Source: Odiellus spinosus
Taxonomy: Eukaryota; Arthropoda; Arachnida; Opiliones; Phalangiidae
DNA length: 64,000 bases
Direction of reading: 5' to 3'
Assembly: GCA_963920705.1 (NCBI GenBank)
Contig: CAWUCO010000177.1
Coordinates: 62,001 to 126,000 of the forward strand
Part shown: one piece after another, positions 13,750-28,668 of the stretch
Position numbering within the stretch: the first letter of the stretch is position 1
How the letters are laid out: every line of letters begins with the position of its first letter
The notes under the pieces: model-generated
Seen by the model: only the letters and a program-made list of their open reading frames with translations
What the model was told of the DNA's origin: nothing
The model's database searches: none
Translations under genes and position numbers: made by a program

Positions 13750-15960
13750 TGGGAAATTTTTGGATCTATACTTGGGAAATTTTTGGATCTATACTTGGGA
13801 AATTTTTGGATCTATACTTGGGAAATTTTTGGATCTATACTTGGGAAATTTTTGGATCTATACTTGGGAAATTTTTGGATCTATACCTGGAAAATTTTTG
13901 GATCTATACTTGGGAAATTTTTGTATCTATACTTGGGAAGTTTTTGGATCTATACTTGGGAAATTTTTGGATCTATACTTGGGAAATTTTTGGATCTATA
14001 CTTGGGAAATTTTTCGATCTATACTAGGGAAATTTTTGGATCTATACTTGGGAAATTTTTGGATCTATACTTGGGAAATTTTTGGATTAATACTTGGGAA
14101 ATTTTTGGATCTATACTTGGGAAATTTTTGGATCTATACTTGGGAAATTTTTGGATCTATACTTGGGAAATTTTTGGATCGATACTTGGGAAATTTTTCG
14201 ATCTATACTTGGGAAATTTTTCGATCTATTCTTGGGAAATTTTTCGATCTATACTTGGGAAATTTTTGGATCTATACTTTTGAAATTTTTGGATCTATAC
14301 TTGGGAAATTTTTGGATCTATACTCGGCAAATTTTTGGATCAATACTTGGGAAATTTTTGGATCCACACTTGGGAAATTTTTGGATCTATACTTGGGAAA
14401 TTTTTATATCTATACTTGGGGAATTTTGGGATCTATACTTGGGAAGTTTTTGGATCTATACTTGGGAAATTTTTGGATCTATACTAGGGAAATTTTTGGA
14501 TCTATACTTGGGAAATTTTTGGATCTATACTTGGGAAATTTTTGGATCTATACTTGGGAAATTTTTGGATCTATACTTGGGAAATTTTTGGATCTATACT
14601 TGGGAAATTTTTGGATCTATACTTGGGAAATTTTTGGATCTATACTTGGGAAATTTTTGGATCTATACCTGGAAAATTTTTGGATCTATACTTGGGAAAT
14701 TTTTGTATCTATACTTGGGAAGTTTTTGGATCTATACTTGGGAAATTTTTGGATCTATACTTGGGAAATTTTTGGATCTATACTTGGGAAATTTTTCGAT
14801 CTATACTAGGGAAATTTTTGGATCTATACTTGGGAAATTTTTGGATCTATACTTGGGAAATTTTTGGATTAATACTTGGGAAATTTTTGGATCTATACTT
14901 GGGAAATTTTTGGATCTATACTTGGGAAATTTTTGGATCTATACTTGGGAAATTTTTGGATCGATACTTGGGAAATTTTTCGATCTATACTTGGGAAATT
15001 TTTCGATCTATTCTTGGGAAATTTTTCGATCTATACTTGGGAAATTTTTGGATCTATACTTTTGAAATTTTTGGATCTATACTTGGGAAATTTTTGGATC
15101 TATACTCGGCAAATTTTTGGATCAATACTTGGGAAATTTTTGGATCCACACTTGGGAAATTTTTGGATCTATACTTGGGAAATTTTTATATCTATACTTG
15201 GGGAATTTTGGGATCTATACTTGGGAAGTTTTTGGATCTATACTTGGGAAATTTTTGGATCTATACTAGGGAAATTTTTGGATCTATACTTGGGAAATTT
15301 TTGGATCTTTACTTTTGAAATTTTTGGATCTATACTTGGGAAATTTTTGGATCTATACTTGGGAAATTTTTGTATCTATACTTGGGAAGTTTTTGGATCT
15401 ATACTTGGGAAATTTTTGGATCTATACTTGGGAAATTTTTGGATCTATACTTGGGAAATTTTTCGATCTATACTAGGGAAATTTTTGGATCTATACTTGG
15501 GAAATTTTTGGATCTATACTTGGGAAATTTTTGGATTAATACTTGGGAAATTTTTGGATCTATACTTGGGAAATTTTTGGATCTATACTTGGGAAATTTT
15601 TGGATCTATACTTGGGAAATTTTTGGATCGATACTTGGGAAATTTTTCGATCTATACTTGGGAAATTTTTCGATCTATTCTTGGGAAATTTTTCGATCTA
15701 TACTTGGGAAATTTTTGGATCTATACTTTTGAAATTTTTGGATCTATACTTGGGAAATTTTTGGATCTATACTCGGCAAATTTTTGGATCAATACTTGGG
15801 AAATTTTTGGATCCACACTTGGGAAATTTTTGGATCTATACTTGGGGAATTTTGGGATCTATACTTGGGAAGTTTTTGGATCTATACTTGGGAAATTTTT
15901 GGATCTATACTAGGGAAATTTTTGGATCTATACTTGGGAAATTTTTGGATCTTTACTTTT
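13750..15960 (+). repeat. 782-bp and 667-bp tandem blocks (34 and 29 monomers)
   Basis: The rare monomer TCGGCAAATTTTTGG with tail ATCAATAC occurs with CGGC at 14,325, 15,107 and 15,774. Spacings are 782 and 667 bp, exactly 34 and 29 monomers. The surrounding order repeats each time: a GTATC monomer, GGGAAGTTTTTGG, a CG-type followed by TAGGG, ATTAATAC, GATCGATAC, and TTCTTGGG. The 667-bp copy is a shortened version of the 782-bp unit, lacking whole monomers. Confidence 0.8.
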
Positions 15961-18900
15961 GAAATTTTTGGATCTATACTTGGGAAATTTTTGGATCTAT
16001 ACTTGGGAAATTTTTGGATTAATACTTGGGAAATTTTTGGATCTATAATTGGGAAATTTTTGGATTAATACTTGGGAAATTTTTGGATCTATACTTGGGA
16101 AATTTTTGGATCTATACTTGGGAAATTTTTGGATCTATACTTGGGAAATTTTTGGATCTATACTTGGGAAATTTTTGGATCTATACTTGGGAAATTTTTC
16201 GATCTATACTTGGGAAATTTTTGGATCTATACTTGGGAAATTTTTGGATCTATACTTGGGAAATTTTTGGATCTATACTTGGGAAATTTTTCGATTTATA
16301 CTTGGGAAATTTTTCGATCTATTCTTGGGAAATTTTTCGATCTATACTTGGGAAATTTTTGGATCTATACTTTTGAAATTTTTGGATCTATACTTTTGAA
16401 ATTTTTGGATCTATACTTTTGAAATTTTTGGATCTATACTTGGTAAATTTTTGGATCAATACTTGGGAAATTTTTGGATCCATACTTGGGAAATTTTTGG
16501 ATCTATACTTGGGAAATTTTTATATCTATACTTGGGGAATTTTGGGATCTATACTTGGGAAGTTTTTGGATCTATACTTGGGAAATTTTTGGATCTATAC
16601 TAGGGAAATTTTTGGATCTATACTTGGGAAATTTTTGGATCTTTACTTTTGAAATTTTTGGATCTATACTTGGGAAATTTTTGGATTAATACTTGGGAAA
16701 TTTTTGGATTAATATTTGGGAAATTTTTGGATCTATAATTGGGAAATTTTTGGATTAATACTTGGGAAATTTTTGGATCTATACTTGGGAAATTTTTGGA
16801 TCTATACTTGGGAAATTTTTGGATCTATACTTGGGAAATTTTTCGATCTATACTTGGGAAATTTTTCGATCTATTCTTTGGAAATTTTTCGATCTATACT
16901 TGGGAAATTTTTGGATCTATACTTTTGAAATTTTTGGATCTATACTTGGGAAATTTTTGGATCTATACTTGGGAAATTTTTGGATCAATACTTGGGAAAT
17001 TTTTGGATCCATACTTGGGAAATTTTTGGATCTATACTTGGGAAATTTTTATATCTATACTTGGGGAATTTTGGGATCTATACTTGGGAAGTTTTTGGAT
17101 CTATACTTGGGAAATTTTTGGATCTATACTAGGGAAATTTTTGGATCTATACTTGGGAAATTTTTGGATCTTTACTTTTGAAATTTTTGGATCTATACTT
17201 GGGAAATTTTTGGATCTATACTTGGGAAGTTTTTGGATCTATACTTGGGAAATTTTTGGATCTATACTAGGGAAATTTTTGGATCTATACTTGGGAAATT
17301 TTTGGATCTATACTTGGGAAATTTTTGGATTAATACTTGGGAAATTTTTGGATCTATACTTGGGAAATTTTTGGATCTATACTTGGGAAATTTTTGGATC
17401 TATACTTGGGAAATTTTTGGATCTATACTTGGAAATTTTTGGATCTATACTTGGGAAATTTTTGGATCTATACTTGGGAAATTTTTGGATCTATACCTGG
17501 AAAATTTTTGGATCTATACTTGGGAAATTTTTGTATCTATACTTGGGAAATTTTTGTATCTATACTTGGGAAATTTTTGGATCTATACTTGGGAAATTTT
17601 TGGATCTATACTTGGGAAATTTTTCGATCTATACTAGTGAAATTTTTGGATCTATACTTGGGAAATTTTTGGATCTATACTTGGGAAATTTTTGGATTAA
17701 TACTTGGGAAATTTTTGGATCTATACTTGGGAAATTTTTGGATCTATACCTGGAAAATTTTTGGATCTATACTTGGGAAATTTTTGTATCTATACTTGGG
17801 AAATTTTTGTATCTATACTTGGGAAATTTTTGGATCTATACTTGGGAAATTTTTGGATCTATACTTGGGAAATTTTTCGATCTATACTAGTGAAATTTTT
17901 GGATCTATACTTGGGAAATTTTTGGATCTATACTTGGGAAATTTTTGGATTAATACATGGGAAATTTTTGGATCTATACTTGGGAAATTTTTGGATCTAT
18001 ACTTGGGAAATTTTTGGATCTATACTTGGGAAATTTTTGGATCTATACTTGGGAAATTTTTGGATCTATACTTGGGAAATTTTTGGATCTATACTTGGGA
18101 AATTTTTCGATCTATACTTGGGAAATTTTTCGATCTATTCTTGGGAAATTTTTCGATCTATACTTGGGAAATTTTTGGATCTATACTTTTGAAATTTTTG
18201 GATCTATACTTGGGAAATTTTTGGATCTATACTTGGGAAATTTTTGGATCAATACTTGGGAAATTTTTGGATCCATACTTGGGAAATTTTTGGATCTATA
18301 CTTGGGAAATTTTTATATCTATACTTGAGGAATTTTGGGATCTATACTTGGGAAGTTTTTGGATCTATACTTGGTAAATTTTTGGATCTATACTAGGGAA
18401 ATTTTTGGATCTATACTTGGGAAATTTTTGGATCTTTACTTTTGAAATTTTTGGATCTATACTTGGGAAATTTTTGGATCTATACTTGGGAAAGTTTTGG
18501 ATTAATACTTGGGAAATTTTTGGATCTATACTTGGGAAATTTTTGGATCTATACTTGGGAAATTTTTGGATCTATACTTGGGAAATTTTTGGATCTATAC
18601 TTGGGAAATTTTTGGATCTATACCTGGAAAATTTTTGGATCTATACTTGGAAAATTTTTGTATCTATACTTGGGAAATTTTTGGATCTATACTTGGGAAA
18701 TTTTTGGATCTATACTTGGGAAATTTTTCGATCTATACTAGGGAAATTTTTCGATCTATACTTGGGAAATTTTTCGATCTATACTTGGGAAATTTTTCGA
18801 TCTATACTTGGGAAATTTTTCGATCTATACTTGAGAAATTTTTGGATCTATACTTGGGAAATTTTTGGATCTATACTTGGGAAATTTTTCGATCTATACT

Positions 18901-19083
18901 TGGGAAATTTTTCGATCTATTCTTGGGAAATTTTTCGATCTATACTTGGGAAATTTTTGGATCTATACTTTTGAAATTTTTGGATCTATACTTGGGAAAT
19001 TTTTGGATCCATACTTGGGAAATTTTTGGATCTATACTTGGGAAATTTTTATATCTATACTTGGGGAATTTTGGGATCTATAC

Positions 19084-19104
19084 TTGGGAAGTTTTTGGAT
19101 ATAC
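19084..19104 (+). repeat. 21-bp monomer (first of three copies)
   Basis: GGGAAGTTTTTGG is followed by ATATAC, so CT is missing from the usual ATCTATAC tail. It is monomer 2 of cassette A. The deletion shifts the array register by two bases and serves as a lineage tag. Confidence 0.97.
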
Positions 19105-21335
19105 TTGGGAAATTTTTGGATCTATACTAGGGAAATTTTTGGATCTATACTTGGGAAATTTTTGGATCTTTACTTTTGAAATTTTTGGATCTATACTTGG
19201 GAAATTTTTGGATCTATACTTGGGAAATTTTTGGATTAATACTTGGGAAATTTTTGGATCTATACTTGGGAAATTTTTGGATTAATACTTGGGAAATTTT
19301 TGGATCTATACTTGGGAAATTTTTGGATCTATACTTGGGAAATTTTTGGATCTATACTTGGGAAATTTTTGGATCTATACTTGGGAAATTTTTCGATCTA
19401 TACTTGGGAAATTTTTCGATCTATACTTGGGAAATTTTTCGATCTATACTTGGGAAATTTTTGGATCTATACTTTTGAAATTTTTGGATCTATACTTGGG
19501 AAATTTTTGGATCTATACTTGGGAAATTTTTGGATCAATACTTGGGAAATTTTTGGATCCATACTTGGGAAATTTTTGGATCTATACTTGGGAAATTTTT
19601 ATATCTATACTTGGGGAATTTTGGGATCTATACTTGGGAAGTTTTTGGATCTATACTTGGTAAATTTTTGGATCTATACTAGGGAAATTTTTGGATCTAT
19701 ACTTGGGAAATTTTTGGATCTTTACTTTTGAAATTTTTGGATCTATACTTGGGAAATTTTTGGATCTATACTTGGGAAAGTTTTGGATTAATACTTGGGA
19801 AATTTTTGGATCTATACTTGGGAAATTTTTGGATCTATACTTGGGAAATTTTTGGATCTATACTTGGGAAATTTTTGGATCTATACTTGGGAAATTTTTG
19901 GATCTATACCTGGAAAATTTTTGGATCTATACTTGGAAAATTTTTGTATCTATACTTGGGAAATTTTTGGATCTATACTTGGGAAATTTTTGGATCTATA
20001 CTTGGGAAATTTTTGGATCTATACTTGGGAAATTTTTCGATCTATACTAGGGAAATTTTTCGATCTATACTTGGGAAATTTTTCGATCTATACTTGGGAA
20101 ATTTTTCGATCTATACTTGGGAAATTTTTCGATCTATACTTGAGAAAGTTTTCGATCTATACTTGGGAAATTTTTCGATGTATACTTGGGAAATTTTTGG
20201 ATCTATACTTGGGAAATTTTTAGATCTATACTTGGGAAATTTTTCGATCTATACTTGGGAAATTTTTCGATCTATACTTGGGAAATTTTTCGATCTATAC
20301 TTGGGTAATTTTTCGATCTATACTTGGGTAATTTTTCGATCTATACTTGGGAAATTTTTGGCTCTATACTTGGGAAATTTTTGGATCTAAACTTGGGAAA
20401 TTTTTTTATCTATACCTGTAAAATTTTTGGATCTATACTTGGGAAATTTTTGGATCTATACTTGGGATATTTTTGGATCTATACCAGGAAAATTTTTGGA
20501 TCTATACTTGGGAAATTTTTCGATCTATACTAGTGAAATTTTTGGATCTATACTTGGGAAATTTTTGGATCTATACTTGGGAAATTTTTGGATTAATACT
20601 TGGGAAATTTTTGGATCTATACTTGGGAAATTTTTGGATCTATACCTGGAAAATTTTTGGATCTATACTTGGGAAATTTTTGTATCTATACTTGGGAAAT
20701 TTTTGTATCTATACTTGGGAAATTTTTGGATCTATACTTGGGAAATTTTTGGATCTATACTTGGGAAATTTTTCGATCTATACTAGTGAAATTTTTGGAT
20801 CTATACTTGGGAAATTTTTGGATCTATACTTGGGAAATTTTTGGATTAATACTTGGGAAATTTTTGGATCTATACTTGGGAAATTTTTGGATCTATACTT
20901 GGGAAATTTTTGTATCTATACTTGGGAAATTTTTGGATCTATACTTGGGAAATTTTTGGATCTATACTTGGGAAATTTTTCGATCTATACTAGGGAAATT
21001 TTTCGATCTATACTTGGGAAATTTTTCGATCTATACTTGGGAAATTTTTCGATCTATACTTGGGAAATTTTTCGATCTATACTTGAGAAATTTTTGGATC
21101 TATACTTGGGAAATTTTTGGATCTATACTTGGGAAATTTTTCGATCTATACTTGGGAAATTTTTCGATCTATTCTTGGGAAATTTTTCGATCTATACTTG
21201 GGAAATTTTTGGATCTATACTTTTGAAATTTTTGGATCTATACTTGGGAAATTTTTGGATCCATACTTGGGAAATTTTTGGATCTATACTTGGGAAATTT
21301 TTATATCTATACTTGGGGAATTTTGGGATCTATAC

Positions 21336-21356
21336 TTGGGAAGTTTTTGGATATAC
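21336..21356 (+). repeat. 21-bp monomer (second copy)
   Basis: This carries the same 2-bp deletion as 19,084-19,104, in the same cassette A context and with the same flanking variants. It descends from the same event. Confidence 0.97.
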
Positions 21357-22805
21357 TTGGGAAATTTTTGGATCTATACTAGGGAAATTTTTGGATCTAT
21401 ACTTGGGAAATTTTTGGATCTTTACTTTTGAAATTTTTGGATCTATACTTGGGAAATTTTTGGATCTATACTTGGGAAATTTTTGGATTAATACTTGGGA
21501 AATTTTTGGATCTATACTTGGGAAATTTTTGGATTAATACTTGGGAAATTTTTGGATCTATACTTGGGAAATTTTTGGATCTATACTTGGGAAATTTTTG
21601 GATCTATACTTGGGAAATTTTTGGATCTATACTTGGGAAATTTTTCGATCTATACTTGGGAAATTTTTCGATCTATACTTGGGAAATTTTTCGATCTATA
21701 CTTGGGAAATTTTTGGATCTATACTTTTGAAATTTTTGGATCTATACTTGGGAAATTTTTGGATCTATACTTGGGAAATTTTTGGATCAATACTTGGGAA
21801 ATTTTTGGATCTATACTTGGGAAATTTTTATATCTATACTTGGGGAATTTTGGGATCTATACTTGGGAAGTTTTTGGATCTATACTTGGTAAATTTTTGG
21901 ATCTATACTAGGGAAATTTTTGGATCTATACTTGGGAAATTTTTGGATCTTTACTTTTGAAATTTTTGGATCTATACTTGGGAAATTTTTGGATCTATAC
22001 TTGGGAAAGTTTTGGATTAATACTTGGGAAATTTTTGGATCTATACTTGGGAAATTTTTGGATCTATACTTGGGAAATTTTTGGATCTATACTTGGGAAA
22101 TTTTTGGATCTATACTTGGGAAATTTTTGGATCTATACCTGGAAAATTTTTGGATCTATACTTGGAAAATTTTTGTATCTATACTTGGGAAATTTTTGGA
22201 TCTATACTTGGGAAATTTTTGGATCTATACTTGGGAAATTTTTGGATCTATACTTGGGAAATTTTTCGATCTATACTAGGGAAATTTTTCGATCTATACT
22301 TGGGAAATTTTTCGATCTATACTTGGGAAATTTTTCGATCTATACTTGGGAAATTTTTCGATCTATACTTGAGAAAGTTTTCGATCTATACTTGGGAAAT
22401 TTTTCGATGTATACTTGGGAAATTTTTGGATCTATACTTGGGAAATTTTTAGATCTATACTTGGGAAATTTTTCGATCTATACTTGGGAAATTTTTCGAT
22501 CTATACTTGGGTAATTTTTCGATCTATACTTGGGTAATTTTTCGATCTATACTTGGGAAATTTTTGGCTCTATACTTGGGAAATTTTTGGATCTATACTT
22601 GGGAAATTTTTTTATCTATACCTGTAAAATTTTTGGATCTATACTTGGGAAATTTTTGGATCTATACTTGGGATATTTTTGGATCTATACCAGGAAAATT
22701 TTTGGATCTATACTTGGGAAATTTTTCGATCTATACTAGTGAAATTTTTGGATCTATACTTGGGAAATTTTTGGATCTATACTTGGGAAATTTTTGGATT
22801 AATAC

Positions 22806-25800
22806 TTGGGAAATTTTTGGATCTATACTTGGGAAATTTTTGGATCTATACCTGGAAAATTTTTGGATCTATACTTGGGAAATTTTTGTATCTATACTTG
22901 GGAAATTTTTGTATCTATACTTGGGAAATTTTTGGATCTATACTTGGGAAATTTTTGGATCTATACTTGGGAAATTTTTCGATCTATACTAGTGAAATTT
23001 TTGGATCTATACTTGGGAAATTTTTGGATCTATACTTGGGAAATTTTTGGATTAATACTTGGGAAATTTTTGGATCTATACTTGGGAAATTTTTGGATCT
23101 ATACTTGGGAAATTTTTGGATCTATACTTGGGAAATTTTTGGATCTATACTTGGGAAATTTTTGGATCTATACTTGGGAAATTTTTGGATCTATACTTGG
23201 GAAATTTTTCGATCTATACTTGGGAAATTTTTCGATCTATTCTTGGGAAATTTTTCGATCTATACTTGGGAAATTTTTGGATCTATACTTTTGAAATTTT
23301 TGGATCTATACTTGGGAAATTTTTGGATCTATACTTGGGAAATTTTTGGATCAATACTTGGGAAATTTTTGGATCCATACTTGGGAAATTTTTGGATCTA
23401 TACTTGGGAAATTTTTATATCTATACTTGAGGAATTTTGGGATCTATACTTGGGAAGTTTTTGGATCTATACTTGGTAAATTTTTGGATCTATACTAGGG
23501 AAATTTTTGGATCTATACTTGGGAAATTTTTGGATCTTTACTTTTGAAATTTTTGGATCTATACTTGGGAAATTTTTGGATCTATACTTGGGAAAGTTTT
23601 GGATTAATACTTGGGAAATTTTTGGATCTATACTTGGGAAATTTTTGGATCTATACCTGGAAAATTTTTGGATCTATACTTGGGAAATTTTTGTATCTAT
23701 ACTTGGGAAATTTTTGTATCTATACTTGGGAAATTTTTGGATCTATACTTGGGAAATTTTTGGATCTATACTTGGGAAATTTTTCGATCTATACTAGTGA
23801 AATTTTTGGATCTATACTTGGGAAATTTTTGGATCTATACTTGGGAAATTTTTGGATTAATACTTGGGAAATTTTTGGATCTATACTTGGGAAATTTTTG
23901 GATCTATACTTGGGAAATTTTTGGATCTATACTTGGGAAATTTTTGGATCTATACTTGGGAAATTTTTGGATCTATACTTGGGAAATTTTTGGATCTATA
24001 CTTGGGAAATTTTTCGATCTATACTTGGGAAATTTTTCGATCTATTCTTGGGAAATTTTTCGATCTATACTTGGGAAATTTTTGGATCTATACTTTTGAA
24101 ATTTTTGGATCTATACTTGGGAAATTTTTGGATCTATACTTGGGAAATTTTTGGATCAATACTTGGGAAATTTTTGGATCCATACTTGGGAAATTTTTGG
24201 ATCTATACTTGGGAAATTTTTATATCTATACTTGAGGAATTTTGGGATCTATACTTGGGAAGTTTTTGGATCTATACTTGGTAAATTTTTGGATCTATAC
24301 TAGGGAAATTTTTGGATCTATACTTGGGAAATTTTTGGATCTTTACTTTTGAAATTTTTGGATCTATACTTGGGAAATTTTTGGATCTATACTTGGGAAA
24401 GTTTTGGATTAATACTTGGGAAATTTTTGGATCTATACTTGGGAAATTTTTGGATCTATACTTGGGAAATTTTTGGATCTATACTTGGGAAATTTTTGGA
24501 TCTATACTTGGGAAATTTTTGGATCTATACCTGGAAAATTTTTGGATCTATACTTGGAAAATTTTTGTATCTATACTTGGGAAATTTTTGGATCTATACT
24601 TGGGAAATTTTTGGATCTATACTTGGGAAATTTTTCGATCTATACTTGGGAAATTTTTCGATCTATTCTTGGGAAATTTTTCGATCTATACTTGGGAAAT
24701 TTTTGGATCTATACTTTTGAAATTTTTGGATCTATACTTGGGAAATTTTTGGATCTATACTTGGGAAATTTTTGGATCAATACTTGGGAAATTTTTGGAT
24801 CCATACTTGGGAAATTTTTGGATCTATACTTGGGAAATTTTTATATCTATACTTGAGGAATTTTGGGATCTATACTTGGGAAGTTTTTGGATCTATACTT
24901 GGTAAATTTTTGGATCTATACTAGGGAAATTTTTGGATCTATACTTGGGAAATTTTTGGATCTTTACTTTTGAAATTTTTGGATCTATACTTGGGAAATT
25001 TTTGGATCTATACTTGGGAAAGTTTTGGATTAATACTTGGGAAATTTTTGGATCTATACTTGGGAAATTTTTGGATCTATACCTGGAAAATTTTTGGATC
25101 TATACTTGGGAAATTTTTGTATCTATACTTGGGAAATTTTTGTATCTATACTTGGGAAATTTTTGGATCTATACTTGGGAAATTTTTGGATCTATACTTG
25201 GGAAATTTTTCGATCTATACTAGTGAAATTTTTGGATCTATACTTGGGAAATTTTTGGATCTATACTTGGGAAATTTTTGGATTAATACTTGGGAAATTT
25301 TTGGATCTATACTTGGGAAATTTTTGGATCTATACTTGGGAAATTTTTGGATCTATACTTGGGAAATTTTTGGATCTATACTTGGGAAATTTTTGGATCT
25401 ATACTTGGGAAATTTTTGGATCTATACTTGGGAAATTTTTCGATCTATACTTGGGAAATTTTTCGATCTATTCTTGGGAAATTTTTCGATCTATACTTGG
25501 GAAATTTTTGGATCTATACTTTTGAAATTTTTGGATCTATACTTGGGAAATTTTTGGATCTATACTTGGGAAATTTTTGGATCAATACTTGGGAAATTTT
25601 TGGATCCATACTTGGGAAATTTTTGGATCTATACTTGGGAAATTTTTATATCTATACTTGAGGAATTTTGGGATCTATACTTGGGAAGTTTTTGGATCTA
25701 TACTTGGTAAATTTTTGGATCTATACTAGGGAAATTTTTGGATCTATACTTGGGAAATTTTTGGATCTTTACTTTTGAAATTTTTGGATCTATACTTGGG

Positions 25801-28105
25801 AAATTTTTGGATCTATACTTGGGAAAGTTTTGGATTAATACTTGGGAAATTTTTGGATCTATACTTGGGAAATTTTTGGATCTATACCTGGAAAATTTTT
25901 GGATCTATACTTGGGAAATTTTTGTATCTATACTTGGGAAATTTTTGTATCTATACTTGGGAAATTTTTGGATCTATACTTGGGAAATTTTTGGATCTAT
26001 ACTTGGGAAATTTTTCGATCTATACTAGTGAAATTTTTGGATCTATACTTGGGAAATTTTTGGATCTATACTTGGGAAATTTTTGGATTAATACTTGGGA
26101 AATTTTTGGATCTATACTTGGGAAATTTTTGGATCTATACTTGGGAAATTTTTGGATCTATACTTGGGAAATTTTTGGATCTATACTTGGGAAATTTTTG
26201 GATCTATACTTGGGAAATTTTTGGATCTATACTTGGGAAATTTTTCGATCTATACTTGGGAAATTTTTCGATCTATTCTTGGGAAATTTTTCGATCTATA
26301 CTTGGGAAATTTTTGGATCTATACTTTTGAAATTTTTGGATCTATACTTGGGAAATTTTTGGATCTATACTTGGGAAATTTTTGGATCAATACTTGGGAA
26401 ATTTTTGGATCCATACTTGGGAAATTTTTGGATCTATACTTGGGAAATTTTTATATCTATACTTGAGGAATTTTGGGATCTATACTTGGGAAGTTTTTGG
26501 ATCTATACTTGGTAAATTTTTGGATCTATACTAGGGAAATTTTTGGATCTATACTTGGGAAATTTTTGGATCTTTACTTTTGAAATTTTTGGATCTATAC
26601 TTGGGAAATTTTTGGATCTATACTTGGGAAAGTTTTGGATTAATACTTGGGAAATTTTTGGATCTATACTTGGGAAATTTTTGGATCTATACTTGGGAAA
26701 TTTTTGGATCTATACTTGGGAAATTTTTGGATCTATACTTGGGAAATTTTTGGATCTATACCTGGAAAATTTTTGGATCTATACTTGGAAAATTTTTGTA
26801 TCTATACTTGGGAAATTTTTGGATCTATACTTGGGAAATTTTTGGATCTATACTTGGGAAATTTTTCGATCTATACTTGGGAAATTTTTCGATCTATTCT
26901 TGGGAAATTTTTCGATCTATACTTGGGAAATTTTTGGATCTATACTTTTGAAATTTTTGGATCTATACTTGGGAAATTTTTGGATCTATACTTGGGAAAT
27001 TTTTGGATCAATACTTGGGAAATTTTTGGATCCATACTTGGGAAATTTTTGGATCTATACTTGGGAAATTTTTATATCTATACTTGAGGAATTTTGGGAT
27101 CTATACTTGGGAAGTTTTTGGATCTATACTTGGTAAATTTTTGGATCTATACTAGGGAAATTTTTGGATCTATACTTGGGAAATTTTTGGATCTTTACTT
27201 TTGAAATTTTTGGATCTATACTTGGGAAATTTTTGGATCTATACTTGGGAAAGTTTTGGATTAATACTTGGGAAATTTTTGGATCTATACTTGGGAAATT
27301 TTTGGATCTATACCTGGAAAATTTTTGGATCTATACTTGGGAAATTTTTGTATCTATACTTGGGAAATTTTTGTATCTATACTTGGGAAATTTTTGGATC
27401 TATACTTGGGAAATTTTTGGATCTATACTTGGGAAATTTTTCGATCTATACTAGTGAAATTTTTGGATCTATACTTGGGAAATTTTTGGATCTATACTTG
27501 GGAAATTTTTGGATTAATACTTGGGAAATTTTTGGATCTATACTTGGGAAATTTTTGGATCTATACTTGGGAAATTTTTGGATCTATACTTGGGAAATTT
27601 TTGGATCTATACTTGGGAAATTTTTGGATCTATACTTGGGAAATTTTTGGATCTATACTTGGGAAATTTTTCGATCTATACTTGGGAAATTTTTCGATCT
27701 ATTCTTGGGAAATTTTTCGATCTATACTTGGGAAATTTTTGGATCTATACTTTTGAAATTTTTGGATCTATACTTGGGAAATTTTTGGATCTATACTTGG
27801 GAAATTTTTGGATCAATACTTGGGAAATTTTTGGATCCATACTTGGGAAATTTTTGGATCTATACTTGGGAAATTTTTATATCTATACTTGAGGAATTTT
27901 GGGATCTATACTTGGGAAGTTTTTGGATCTATACTTGGTAAATTTTTGGATCTATACTAGGGAAATTTTTGGATCTATACTTGGGAAATTTTTGGATCTT
28001 TACTTTTGAAATTTTTGGATCTATACTTGGGAAATTTTTGGATCTATACTTGGGAAAGTTTTGGATTAATACTTGGGAAATTTTTGGATCTATACTTGGG
28101 AAATT
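22806..28105 (+). repeat. 2,231-bp (97-monomer) second-order repeat
   Basis: The order 805-621-805 occurs twice in succession (marker intervals 23,596-25,827 and 25,827-28,058). Translated strings at an offset of 2,231 agree in all three frames from about 22,806 to about 25,870 (matching 25,037 to about 28,105). Examples are 24,312-24,905 with 26,543-27,136 and 24,970-25,710 with 27,201-27,941. The adjacent 805-bp units at about 24,933 and 25,738 are likewise the same in translation. No difference was noticed, so this is either a very recent expansion or an assembly repeat error. Confidence 0.88.
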
Positions 28106-28647
28106 TTTGGATCTATACTTGGGAAATTTTTGGATCTATACTTGGGAAATTTTTGGATCTATACTTGGGAAATTTTTGGATCTATACCTGGAAAATTTTT
28201 GGATCTATACTTGGAAAATTTTTGTATCTATACTTGGGAAATTTTTGGATCTATACTTGGGAAATTTTTGGATCTATACTTGGGAAATTTTTCGATCTAT
28301 ACTAGGGAAATTTTTCGATCTATACTTGGGAAATTTTTCGATCTATACTTGGGAAATTTTTCGATCTATACTTGGGAAATTTTTCGATCTATACTTGAGA
28401 AATTTTTGGATCTATACTTGGGAAATTTTTGGATCTATACTTGGGAAATTTTTCGATCTATACTTGGGAAATTTTTCGATCTATTCTTGGGAAATTTTTC
28501 GATCTATACTTGGGAAATTTTTGGATCTATACTTTTGAAATTTTTGGATCTATACTTGGGAAATTTTTGGATCCATACTTGGGAAATTTTTGGATCTATA
28601 CTTGGGAAATTTTTATATCTATACTTGGGGAATTTTGGGATCTATAC

Positions 28648-28668
28648 TTGGGAAGTTTTTGGATATAC
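28648..28668 (+). repeat. 21-bp monomer (third copy)
   Basis: This is identical in form and context to the copies at 19,084 and 21,336. It supports the view that 27.97-28.85 kb is a displaced copy of 18.4-19.3 kb. Confidence 0.97.

Larger units (their letters stand above)
8597..17190 (+). repeat. Domain II: near-consensus GG-type array
   Basis: This is the most uniform stretch. Long runs of exact GG-type monomers occur, for example around 9,600-9,960, 13,690-13,870 and 14,520-14,660. Scattered variants are TACCTGG, TTTTTGTATC, GATTAATAC, GATCCACAC and TTCTTGGG, and short CG-type runs occur (a longer one at about 9,985-10,225). Cassette A recurs (about 10,556; 11,029; 12,171; 13,110; 14,443; 15,224; 15,869; 16,558; 17,087). 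Limits are drawn where variant content changes and are not sharp. Confidence 0.75.
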
